Shown here: one piece after another, positions 8,630 through 16,051 of the stretch
Layout: each line of letters opens with the position of its first letter
Numbering within the stretch: position 1 is the first letter of the stretch
NCBI GenBank assembly: GCA_947454525.1
Contig: CANGJM010000020.1
Span: forward strand, 1 to 56,774
Direction: 5' to 3'
Origin: Flavobacteriales bacterium
GTDB lineage: Bacteria; Bacteroidota; Bacteroidia; Flavobacteriales_D; Crocinitomicaceae
Length of the DNA stretch: 56,774 nt
The notes under the pieces: generated by a model
Told to the model about the DNA's origin: nothing
The model's database searches: none
What the model saw: only the letters and a program-made list of their open reading frames with translations
Made by a program: the position numbers and the translations under genes

Positions 8630-8892
8630 AGGGAAGTTTGATTCCAATTTAAAAAATGGACGGAACCGTGGACGGATTTCAACATTCCTAGATACTTAAA
8701 CGAAATGAAGGAACGTTGACCTCCTTTCACTTTCGTATTCCAATAACACCACAAAAAAAATCAATCATAAAATCCCTTTCACGAATCAATTTAGAACCCA
8801 AAACTAGTTCACCTCGAAATGTATCCCTATCTTCGCGCCTTGAAAACAAAAACACTGAATCGTTCTTCGTTTCAGTTCGACACTTTGGACCT

Positions 8893-9339
8893 ATGAAACG
8901 CATTAACGAATACAAGAAATTATTTCAAATTGAAAGTCAAATCGATTTAGCGGAGTTGAAACAGACTTACCGTAAATTGGTAAAACAATGGCATCCGGAT
9001 AAGTTTCAAGATGGAGATCCATTGAAGGAAGAGGCTGCGATTATGGGTCGACAAGTAACCGATGGATATCATTTCTTGGTGAGCATCGCTCCAGAAACGA
9101 AAGAAGCAAATTTGGCTGAATATACGGCAACCATCAACGAATGCATGATTGCGGATTTCAAACACAAAGGGCTTCTACTGGAAATTACTTTCACGGATGG
9201 ATCCACCTACGAATATTTTGGTGTGAATGCCAATGTCTACAAAAAACTAATCAATTCAGATAAGCAAGTACGCTTTGCCAAACGATTTATCTACGAAAGT
9301 TATACGTACCGTAAGTCAAAGAAGGCAACGGAGGAATAG
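8893..9339 (+). CDS. DnaJ-like/KTSC domain protein
   Basis: 148-residue two-domain protein. Residues about 4-60 form a J domain with the HPD motif (QWHPDKF). Residues about 75-143 match the KTSC domain (EITFTDGSTYEYFGV, then YKKLINSDKQVRFAKRFI), a short beta-rich domain found in single-stranded nucleic-acid-related and stress proteins. The open frame extends upstream to 8716, but the extra 59 residues have no domain character and the ATG at 8893 starts exactly at the J domain; a TATCTTCG box (8828-8835) also lies between. No grpE or dnaK neighbour. Confidence 0.8.
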   Translation: MKRINEYKKLFQIESQIDLAELKQTYRKLVKQWHPDKFQDGDPLKEEAAIMGRQVTDGYHFLVSIAPETKEANLAEYTATINECMIADFKHKGLLLEITFTDGSTYEYFGVNANVYKKLINSDKQVRFAKRFIYESYTYRKSKKATEE

Positions 9340-9340
9340 T

Positions 9341-9415
9341 GACTAGTGAGACTAGTAACTAGTGACTAGTGCCGTAACCAATTAGCAAATTGGCACATTA
9401 GCAGATTAGCACATT
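9341..9415. repeat. Composite 7-bp + 8-bp repeat array, copy A
   Basis: Four 7-bp units (GACTAGT 9341-9347, GACTAGT 9350-9356, AACTAGT 9357-9363, GACTAGT 9364-9370), then 8-bp units AGCAAATT, GGCACATT, AGCAGATT, AGCACATT (9384-9415) with a degenerate unit at 9376-9383. The array begins right after the DnaJ-KTSC stop and contains the stop codon of the HutD-like gene. Confidence 0.85.
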
Positions 9416-9972
9416 AAAACCTGACTACAAAGAATCGTGCCAGATTCGATACATTTTAACAAAAGGAATGTCGATTTACTTTCTTCGATGTCGAGCACGG
9501 AACCTGTTTCGAGAAACTGCTCACCAATGCAATATTGACCTGTGTGAACAAACAAAATGATTCGTTTTTGGGAAATTTCAAGGATTTCAGTTTGCTCGGA
9601 TTGTAATTGAAACGCTCGCAATTCTCCTTCCGCCTGTTCATTGAACATCACGTTGAAATCACGTACTTTTCCAATGCTGCGTGTAGACCAAGACCCATCG
9701 AAGGTATCTTGATCGTAGGGATTTAGGTCTCTTTGATAGCGTCCTTCGTGAATCAAAGTCATAGATCCTTCTAAAATCATTAGGATACGTGTCAAACCAC
9801 TAAAATCAGAAAAAGTACTCTCTTCAGCTTCCACCGTTGCGGTACTAATGCGGAAAATAAAATCGCGCTTGAGAAAATCACTGTCCGTTGGATACTTTAC
9901 CAATTCTGTTGTGGTTCCATTCGCCCAAGCTTTCGCTTGAAAGTGTTGAGCTGGATAATACGTTTGCTTCAT
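9406..9972 (-). CDS. HutD/Ves-family cupin protein
   Basis: 188-residue cytoplasmic protein of the HutD/Ves family: the N-terminal AWANGTTTEL pattern, FIFRISTATVE (about residues 39-49) and FSDFSGLTRILMILEGS are the conserved double-cupin strands. HutD occurs in histidine utilisation loci, Ves in cold-affected E. coli; the molecular role is not settled. No hut genes are in this window, so it is an orphan copy. Its last three codons (Leu-Met-Cys) and stop lie inside the 8-bp repeat array, so the C terminus is repeat-derived. Confidence 0.75.
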   Translation of the reverse strand: MKQTYYPAQHFQAKAWANGTTTELVKYPTDSDFLKRDFIFRISTATVEAEESTFSDFSGLTRILMILEGSMTLIHEGRYQRDLNPYDQDTFDGSWSTRSIGKVRDFNVMFNEQAEGELRAFQLQSEQTEILEISQKRIILFVHTGQYCIGEQFLETGSVLDIEESKSTFLLLKCIESGTILCSQVLMC

Positions 9973-10022
9973 GTGGATAGATTCTGCTCAAAAGTACTTT
10001 TTTGGAATGAATCTAACCGTTT

Positions 10023-10580
10023 TTAGTACTCCGTAGTGGATGAAGGAGAGGTATCTGGTTTTGGAGTTTCATTCGAGATAAAGCGTAAACCTTTGGCTTC
10101 AAGAATCATTTTGGTTTGACGTTTCCGTTGAATAAAATGGTAGATGGCAACGGTCGATGGAACAATTAACGCCACACCGAAAACTAATCCTCCGGCTGAA
10201 TAATATTGAAGGATCATATTTTTTGAATAATATAGATAAGCCTGGTAATTATCATAAATTGCCGCGATTCCACCAGCTATTGAAGCAACACTTAAATACG
10301 AACCTGTAGCAACAGATCTGGACAATCGGTTTTTTTCTTTTTCCGTGATGCGGTCATAGAAGCAGCGTTTGCTGATGTAATTAACATCCCAAGATGGAAA
10401 GGTCATCACGACACCCTCCGAATTGCGAATATATAAAACAGAATCCATGATGAATACAGGGAGTTTTAAATGCTCATACACCGTATCATTCACTACAACA
10501 TAAGGTTTAATGGTCCAATCTGATTGTGAGCTACAAACAGTGGCGATGCTTAAAAATAAACTAACAAGGAAGGTTTTCAT
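10023..10580 (-). CDS. Unknown exported membrane protein
   Basis: 185 residues, function not recognised. A signal peptide (about residues 1-18, ending in TVCSSQ) is followed by a beta-rich stretch and two hydrophobic helices (about residues 94-112 and 130-150) separated by a Tyr-rich loop, then a basic and polar tail. It lies 10 nt downstream of another short exported protein and both contain an ISK-x-x-C/R pattern followed by a charged helix, so they may form a small envelope pair. No assigned family. Confidence 0.65.
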   Translation of the reverse strand: MKTFLVSLFLSIATVCSSQSDWTIKPYVVVNDTVYEHLKLPVFIMDSVLYIRNSEGVVMTFPSWDVNYISKRCFYDRITEKEKNRLSRSVATGSYLSVASIAGGIAAIYDNYQAYLYYSKNMILQYYSAGGLVFGVALIVPSTVAIYHFIQRKRQTKMILEAKGLRFISNETPKPDTSPSSTTEY

Positions 10581-10590
10581 TACTTGTAAA

Positions 10591-11007
10591 TTAATTGGTG
10601 CTATTTCGAGTGTTTCGGTATAATTTTCGGATGTTTTTTCGCTTGGCTAGGTCGGACAGAATAAAAATCCCAAGTCCAGTTGGATAAAAGGTGACGTATC
10701 CCCAAAAATACCCCCTTAATGGTTTAGAACCAATCCGATCAAATTCTTCAAAGGTCATCCAACGCACCTTCGTTCCTCTGCGGAATCCATCGATGTTTTG
10801 AAGGTCTTCCCTATAGCACTTTCTATCGAGTTTACTAATGTAATAACAGCTGTTTTCACAGACTACAACCGGGGTCAACACCGAAATCTGCGAGCCATTT
10901 TTAAATTGTACATAAGATCCTGATGTACGTTGATTCTGAGTATTCTCCTGCTGAGCAAATAAACAAAGTTGAAAGAAGAAGAAAAACAGGAAGGTGCATT
11001 TTTTCAT
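10591..11007 (-). CDS. Unknown exported small protein
   Basis: 138 residues from the ATG at 11005-11007, chosen because it begins a clear signal peptide (MKKCTFLFFFFFQLCLFAQ); an in-frame start at 11058 would bury it. The mature part carries a short beta-rich domain (YVQFKNGSQISVL) with paired Cys residues near 45-50 and a hydrophobic helix near the C terminus (VTFYPTGLGIFIL). Function unknown. First gene of a two-gene unit with 10023-10580. Confidence 0.6.
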   Translation of the reverse strand: MKKCTFLFFFFFQLCLFAQQENTQNQRTSGSYVQFKNGSQISVLTPVVVCENSCYYISKLDRKCYREDLQNIDGFRRGTKVRWMTFEEFDRIGSKPLRGYFWGYVTFYPTGLGIFILSDLAKRKNIRKLYRNTRNSTN

Positions 11008-11206
11008 ATATTCGGATTTAAGTTGGCTCAAAATTACCTGCGATTCGCACCGAATCAAAACTGAATTCCACCACTAATCATTATTTCATTTGCGATTTTC
11101 GCAAGCCAGTAATAATGAATGTATGTCACTCCACCTATCAATGAGTACTATTCACCGTTCTACCCAATTAAAAAAACATTTCTTACATTCGTAAAAAATA
11201 ACTTTC

Positions 11207-13345
11207 ATGAAATCAATTATACTTTGTTTTAGTGCCCTTTTGAGCTTTGGATTATTTGCACAAGTTCCAAGTTATGTGCCGCAATATGGCTTATTGGGAT
11301 ACTATCCTTTTAACGGGAATCCAAATGATGTCAGTGCAAATGCAGCGAATCTCACAAACAACAATGCGGTTCTCACAGCAGATCGATTTGGGACAGCTAA
11401 TTCAGCGTACTCCTTTAATGGCATCAATCAAAATTTGATTAATTCTACTCCGAACTTTTCTTTTAATCCTGCTTCGAGCTTTACGGTTTCCTTCTGGTAC
11501 AACCGAAATAGCACCTCTGTTAATGGTGTACTTATTATGAATGCAACGAATGCCGCAGGAAATTTTATTTGGTTATTTCAGGCAGGTGCAACGAATTCGC
11601 AATATGGAACAAACAAGCAACAATTTGCATGGATTTGGGCTCAAACAACTTCCACAACAAGCGCCTGGACTCACATCGTTTGTGTTTACAATGCAGGAGC
11701 GATGACTTTATACAAGAATAATGTTCAGGTAGCAACTGCAACGTATACACACACAAATGTGACTAGCGCAGTGATGCCTTTGTACGTTGGACGAGGTGTA
11801 GGAGGAGATTACTACAATGGAAAAATGGATGACATTGGAATCTGGAATCGTGCGTTAACGACTTGTGAAATCAATGATTTATACAACAGTTCGAACTCAT
11901 TAACAACAGTTACTGCTGGACCAGATGTCGTAAGTTGCAACAACCAAGCAATCACCTTGAATGGTTCTGGTGCTGTCAATTATTTCTGGAACCAAAATGT
12001 ATCGAATGGTGTTCCTTTCACGCCTACTACGAACGGAACATACCTTGTCACAGGATTCAACGCAAACGGCTGTTCTCAATGGGACGAAACAAACGTTACA
12101 CTCGGACAACTTAGTATCAACGCCGGACAAGATTTATCTGTTTGTCCAGGTGATACGGTAACGCTGTCGGCATCCGGAGCACAAACCTATACATGGAATA
12201 ATTCCGTGAGCAATAACCAAGCATTTGTAGTGAACCAAAGCGGAACCTACATCGCAACTGGAGTTGATGGATCTTGTTCGGATACAGACACATTACAGAT
12301 CAACGTGCTTCCTTTGCCACAGATCAACGCTGGAAACGATACCGTACTTTGCGCAGGTGGAATAGTTACCTTGAACGCAACTGGTGGACAAAACTACCAA
12401 TGGACGAATGGCGTTTCAAATGCGGTTCCATTTACTGCATATAACAGCGCTTCCTACATCGTGACTGGATTTAGTCAGGCTGGATGTGCAAACCAAGACA
12501 CCCTTGAAGTTGTTGCGAATCCCGTACCGAACATCAATGCAGGAAACGACGTTTCTACGTGTTTAGGTCAAGCAGTTGTTTTAACCGGAATAGGCGGATT
12601 CAATTTACAATGGGACAATGGCGTTCAAGACGGCGTTCCATTTTATCCAACAGGAAACGGAACGTACGTCGTAACCGGAATGAGCAACGATGGTTGTTAC
12701 GGTTCAGATACTTTAAACGTAAGCGTTGGAACCTTGCCTGATATTTCCGCTGGAAACGACCAAGTAATTTGTCAAGGGGATTCGGTAGTTCTGGCTGCAA
12801 ATGGTGGAGCAACATATCAATGGAGCAATGGAGAACAAAATGGCGCAACAATCTTCCCAACGCAAAGCATCACGCTTGGCGTAACCGGATTCAGTGGTGC
12901 GGGTTGCAACAATACGGATTCGATCTCTATTACTGTGAATTACCCAAGTCAAAGCACAATCACCACAACAGCAACCGACACCTACACATTGAATGGAAAT
13001 ACCTACACAACATCCGGAACGTACACACAAGTTTTGACGAATACTCAAGGTTGCGACAGTACCATCACCTTAATTCTAACCATGGAATACACGGGACTTA
13101 CTGAAGGAAACCGTCCTGCGTTGAACGTTTACCCGAATCCAACCAACGGTGAACTAAACATCATTGTTCCAAGTGCATGGATTGGTCAAACAGCCAAACT
13201 AACGGACATCACTGGAAAGGAAATCGCACGCATTTCATTAAACGAAGTATTAACAAAACTGTCACTCGTTGATCTTTCCAAAGGAACATACTTTATTTCG
13301 ATTGAAGCTCAAGGTTGGGATGGGATTCGTGTGGTAAAAGATTAA
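11207..13345 (+). CDS. Secreted LamG/repeat protein, T9SS type A
   Basis: 712-residue secreted protein. Signal peptide (1-19); LamG/concanavalin-like domain (about 28-230) with AYSFNGINQ and MDDIGIWNRAL; five tandem repeats of about 70 residues (about 234-580), each with the pattern AGxDxxxC, WxNGV and GTYxVTG plus a conserved Cys pair; a short Thr-rich domain with GCDSTITL; and a C-terminal sorting domain (about 637-712, NVYPNPTNGELNI and KGTYFISI). The last is the type A signal for type IX secretion, so the protein is probably exported and anchored or released at the surface. A TACATTCG box (11184-11191) precedes it. The stop codon abuts repeat array B. Confidence 0.88.
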   Translation: MKSIILCFSALLSFGLFAQVPSYVPQYGLLGYYPFNGNPNDVSANAANLTNNNAVLTADRFGTANSAYSFNGINQNLINSTPNFSFNPASSFTVSFWYNRNSTSVNGVLIMNATNAAGNFIWLFQAGATNSQYGTNKQQFAWIWAQTTSTTSAWTHIVCVYNAGAMTLYKNNVQVATATYTHTNVTSAVMPLYVGRGVGGDYYNGKMDDIGIWNRALTTCEINDLYNSSNSLTTVTAGPDVVSCNNQAITLNGSGAVNYFWNQNVSNGVPFTPTTNGTYLVTGFNANGCSQWDETNVTLGQLSINAGQDLSVCPGDTVTLSASGAQTYTWNNSVSNNQAFVVNQSGTYIATGVDGSCSDTDTLQINVLPLPQINAGNDTVLCAGGIVTLNATGGQNYQWTNGVSNAVPFTAYNSASYIVTGFSQAGCANQDTLEVVANPVPNINAGNDVSTCLGQAVVLTGIGGFNLQWDNGVQDGVPFYPTGNGTYVVTGMSNDGCYGSDTLNVSVGTLPDISAGNDQVICQGDSVVLAANGGATYQWSNGEQNGATIFPTQSITLGVTGFSGAGCNNTDSISITVNYPSQSTITTTATDTYTLNGNTYTTSGTYTQVLTNTQGCDSTITLILTMEYTGLTEGNRPALNVYPNPTNGELNIIVPSAWIGQTAKLTDITGKEIARISLNEVLTKLSLVDLSKGTYFISIEAQGWDGIRVVKD

Positions 13346-13346
13346 A

Positions 13347-13522
13347 AATGTGCTAATGTGCTAATGTGCCAATGTGCCAATACGTCCCGACACTTCGGGA
13401 TGCTAATGTAATGTCGCTATCGCTTGGAGTAGAAAGAGCACTGTTCACTAGTCACTAGGCACTAGTCACTAGTCACTGAGCACCGTTCGCAGAGCACCAG
13501 TCACCAGTCACTAGTCACTAGT
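13347..13522. repeat. Composite 8-bp + 7-bp repeat array, copy B
   Basis: Four 8-bp units AATGTGCT, AATGTGCT, AATGTGCC, AATGTGCC (13347-13378); a hairpin GTCCCGA/TCGGGAT at about 13384-13401; unrelated sequence; then eleven 7-bp units in perfect register (13446-13522), mostly CACTAGT, the 6th and 7th being degenerate. Reverse-complemented, it has the same order as copy A. It occupies most of the gap between the T9SS gene and the GH25 gene. Confidence 0.9.
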
Positions 13523-13573
13523 CCCAATTAAATTCGTAATATTACTGCTTCAAAATACCTAACCCAACATTTT

Positions 13574-14434
13574 GTGCAAGAAATCATTGCCTACATACAC
13601 CTGCATCCATTTCGCATTATTGCGGGAATCGTTGCAGTATTCGCTATACTCACTACATTGTTCTTCCTACAGAAAAAAGGACTTAAAAAATGGCTTACCC
13701 TCGCTGCAATCGTTGCGTTTATTCCCTTAGCGTTTCGCATCGTTAAAATGACGCCCGTTCGAAAAATTCGCTTATTTGAAAATGTATCAACCTACGAAAA
13801 CACCGAAAAATCCTCGTTTCAAGAAAACGGTATTCGCACCTTCGGTTTAGACATTTCTCATCACCAAGGATACATCGAATGGGATTCCGTAGCGACTTCC
13901 AAACATCCTATTCAATTTATCTTTATTCGAGCGACGAATGGCACGCGTATTTTGGACCGGGAATTCCACCGGAATTGGGAAGAAAGTCGCGGAAAGTCAT
14001 TTTTGAGAGGTGTTTACCACTATTACCGTCCGAGTCAAAATTCAACCAATCAGTTCAACTTTTTCAAGAGTCACGTGTACTTGCGCAAAGGAGATCTTCC
14101 TCCCGTTTTAGATATGGAAGAAAACAGTTGGTTTGGAAAAGACAACTTACTTCGCGGGGTGAAAAATTGGTTGGCATTAGCTGAAAAACACTACGGTATT
14201 AAACCAATCATTTATACGAACCGAGATTTTTACCTACGCTATTTCAATACCAAAGACTTTAAACCTTATCACTTCTGGATTGCAGCTTATTCCGGACGAC
14301 ACCGCGTAGCAAATATCCCTTGGACTTTCCATCAATTCACGGAAGAAATTTACGTGAAAGGAATCGAAGGAAAAGTCGATGGAGATGATTTCAATGGCGA
14401 CCGTAAAGCGCTCGATAAATTAACGATTCGCTAA
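13574..14434 (+). CDS. GH25 lysozyme-like muramidase
   Basis: 286-residue glycoside hydrolase family 25 enzyme (N,O-muramidase type). A single N-terminal membrane helix (about residues 13-32) and a second hydrophobic segment precede the catalytic barrel (about 85-280), which opens with GLDISHHQG (catalytic Asp about 93) and continues with IFIRATNG, GVYHYYRP, PPVLDMEE and DGDDFNGD. Probably membrane-tethered in the periplasm and acting on peptidoglycan turnover. The reading frame begins at a GTG. The tail is 3 nt from the convergent ATPase gene. Confidence 0.87.
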   Translation: MQEIIAYIHLHPFRIIAGIVAVFAILTTLFFLQKKGLKKWLTLAAIVAFIPLAFRIVKMTPVRKIRLFENVSTYENTEKSSFQENGIRTFGLDISHHQGYIEWDSVATSKHPIQFIFIRATNGTRILDREFHRNWEESRGKSFLRGVYHYYRPSQNSTNQFNFFKSHVYLRKGDLPPVLDMEENSWFGKDNLLRGVKNWLALAEKHYGIKPIIYTNRDFYLRYFNTKDFKPYHFWIAAYSGRHRVANIPWTFHQFTEEIYVKGIEGKVDGDDFNGDRKALDKLTIR

Positions 14435-14437
14435 CGA

Positions 14438-15895
14438 TCACAGAATTTCTGCGCCAAGATCCATTGCATCGAATCGCACGGACCCAATGTTATACGCATA
14501 CACCGCTGCGGGAAGAAAAGTGATGCTTGCCCCTCCTACTTCAATCACTCCCTCTTTATCAATACTAGTAACCAAAGCTGCCGTCAACTTATTTTGCTCG
14601 CAAAAATACTTCAAGCTACCAAGCTCCTTCGGACTTGAAAAGTATCGGTTACTCCACTTCACCTCGACACAGCGACTTGGTTTAAAGAATTTTGTATCAA
14701 CCAATACGACATCCACTTCTCCGGTCGAACGTCCTAAACGCCAACTTGCGTACTTCAAGTTTAACTTTTCCCGGTGCATCCACTGTGAGAAGATTGCTGT
14801 TTCCACCATATTACCTGCTTCATCATCCGATTCACGCACCGGAGAAAACATCGCTGTCCGTAAGGAAGGATTCGTCAAATACACTTTAAATGTAGTCACG
14901 CGCTGCAGTTTTCGTGCATGAACATCCACTTTATGAATCACTTTAATCAAAAATGCTGCAGCTAAATACTCAAGGTACTTCTTGATGATGTCCTTTTTAA
15001 TGCCGCTATCCCGACAAAGGTTTTCAAACGAAAATTCTTTCCCTGAATTATACGCGAGGTATCCAAAGAAACTGTTCAACTCCTGTACATCACGTATGCC
15101 GTACAAACTAGGTAAATCGCGCAACAAAACCTTGTCAACGATATCGCTTTTAATGTACCTTCCGGGATCACTTTGAATGCGCTCGGACAACACCACTTCT
15201 GGATATCCTCCGAAATTGAGGTAATGAAAAAACTCCTCATTCAGTGTGCGAATATCATGGGTTCCGCTGTATTTCACTTCTTTTCCGTGGTAAGAAATGG
15301 AACTTGCATGCATCAAATGATGAAGTCCTTTTAAATGAATATATTCCTGAAACGTCAGTGGAGGCAACATGAATTCCGTAAATCGTCCCGCCCCACTCTC
15401 TGTACTTTGAAGTTTCAAGGCAGCAGCTGCCGAACCGGATACAATAAACTTCGTTTCCGGATACCGATCCACCAAGACCTTTAAATGCCGCTCCCAATCT
15501 TTCAAATATTGAATTTCATCGAAAAACACATACATCCCAACGGCATCTTTTTTACCAAGTGCCTTCAGTGAGATTTCTAGAAGATCCTCTAGTCCCAAAT
15601 GCATGTAAATCGGATTATCAATCCCAACGAAAATAATTTGCGTAGCGGATACCTGCTGATCAATCAGTTCTTGAATTGCATGATACATCATCACCGTTTT
15701 ACCAACGCGACGAGGTCCCATGAGAACAACCGCGCGCTTAATCTCTAAATCGGTCACAAAAGGATAAAAAACATCAAAGTACAAGCGTTTGGACATCTGT
15801 TTGTAGACATCTTGAATCTGATTCCCTACCCACCAAGGATTTTCAAACTGGAGGCGCTCAATTCTTTTTTCGAGTGGAATAGTGTTACTTATCAT
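14438..15895 (-). CDS. AAA ATPase with DUF4143 domain
   Basis: 485-residue AAA_14/DUF4143 protein. Walker A GPRRVGKT spans residues 60-67; Walker B is seen in YVFFDEIQ (about 148); the sensor region reads FIVSGSAA. The C-terminal DUF4143 part contains a nuclease-like segment (RSTGEVDVVLVD and CVEVKWSN). Such proteins are common single genes of unknown cellular role, often accessory. A TACATTTG box lies at 15920-15927 on the same strand. No partner gene is visible. Confidence 0.85.
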   Translation of the reverse strand: MISNTIPLEKRIERLQFENPWWVGNQIQDVYKQMSKRLYFDVFYPFVTDLEIKRAVVLMGPRRVGKTVMMYHAIQELIDQQVSATQIIFVGIDNPIYMHLGLEDLLEISLKALGKKDAVGMYVFFDEIQYLKDWERHLKVLVDRYPETKFIVSGSAAAALKLQSTESGAGRFTEFMLPPLTFQEYIHLKGLHHLMHASSISYHGKEVKYSGTHDIRTLNEEFFHYLNFGGYPEVVLSERIQSDPGRYIKSDIVDKVLLRDLPSLYGIRDVQELNSFFGYLAYNSGKEFSFENLCRDSGIKKDIIKKYLEYLAAAFLIKVIHKVDVHARKLQRVTTFKVYLTNPSLRTAMFSPVRESDDEAGNMVETAIFSQWMHREKLNLKYASWRLGRSTGEVDVVLVDTKFFKPSRCVEVKWSNRYFSSPKELGSLKYFCEQNKLTAALVTSIDKEGVIEVGGASITFLPAAVYAYNIGSVRFDAMDLGAEIL

Positions 15896-15919
15896 CGCTA
15901 TTTTACCTTATCAACTACA

Positions 15920-15927
15920 CAAATGTA
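15920..15927 (-). promoter_or_regulatory. Promoter -7 box of the AAA/DUF4143 gene
   Basis: TACATTTG on the minus strand, 24 nt before the ATG; no clear -33 element. Confidence 0.5.
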
Positions 15928-16036
15928 CAAATAAGCTTTTTTATTTAACCTTATTTTTACATTTTTTTACTTTTAGTGTACTTTTAATGAAATATTACTG
16001 CTTAATTATCGAAAAGGTAAGCTTTCAAAATTAACT

Positions 16037-16044
16037 TATCTTTG
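16037..16044 (+). promoter_or_regulatory. Promoter -7 box of the GH3 gene
   Basis: TATCTTTG ends 7 nt before the ATG at 16052, implying a very short or absent 5' leader. Confidence 0.55.
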
Positions 16045-16051
16045 AAACAAG

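Larger units (their letters stand above)
8398..8635. repeat. Duplicated tRNA-Asp terminator unit
   Basis: Two direct copies of about 78 bp (8398-8476 and 8555-8635) share a GTCCT start, TAGGAAATAGAGA, the hairpin and the tail GGTTTTGTTTTTTAGGGA. They are strongly conserved over the right-hand 60 bp. Between them lies GGGACAACAAA repeated as GGGACAACAAA (about 8499-8521), and after copy 2 a GGACGGA pair (about 8658-8676). The stretch 8383-8892 has no gene I can support. Confidence 0.85.

Noticed and set aside
8716..8892. N-terminal extension of the DnaJ-KTSC frame
   Set aside because: 59 residues of low-complexity Ser/Asn/Lys with no domain; J domain begins at ATG 8893 and a promoter-like box lies between.
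14438..15895. Defence or mobile element gene (AAA/DUF4143)
   Set aside because: The family is often listed near accessory genes, but there is no partner gene, transposase or defence module here.
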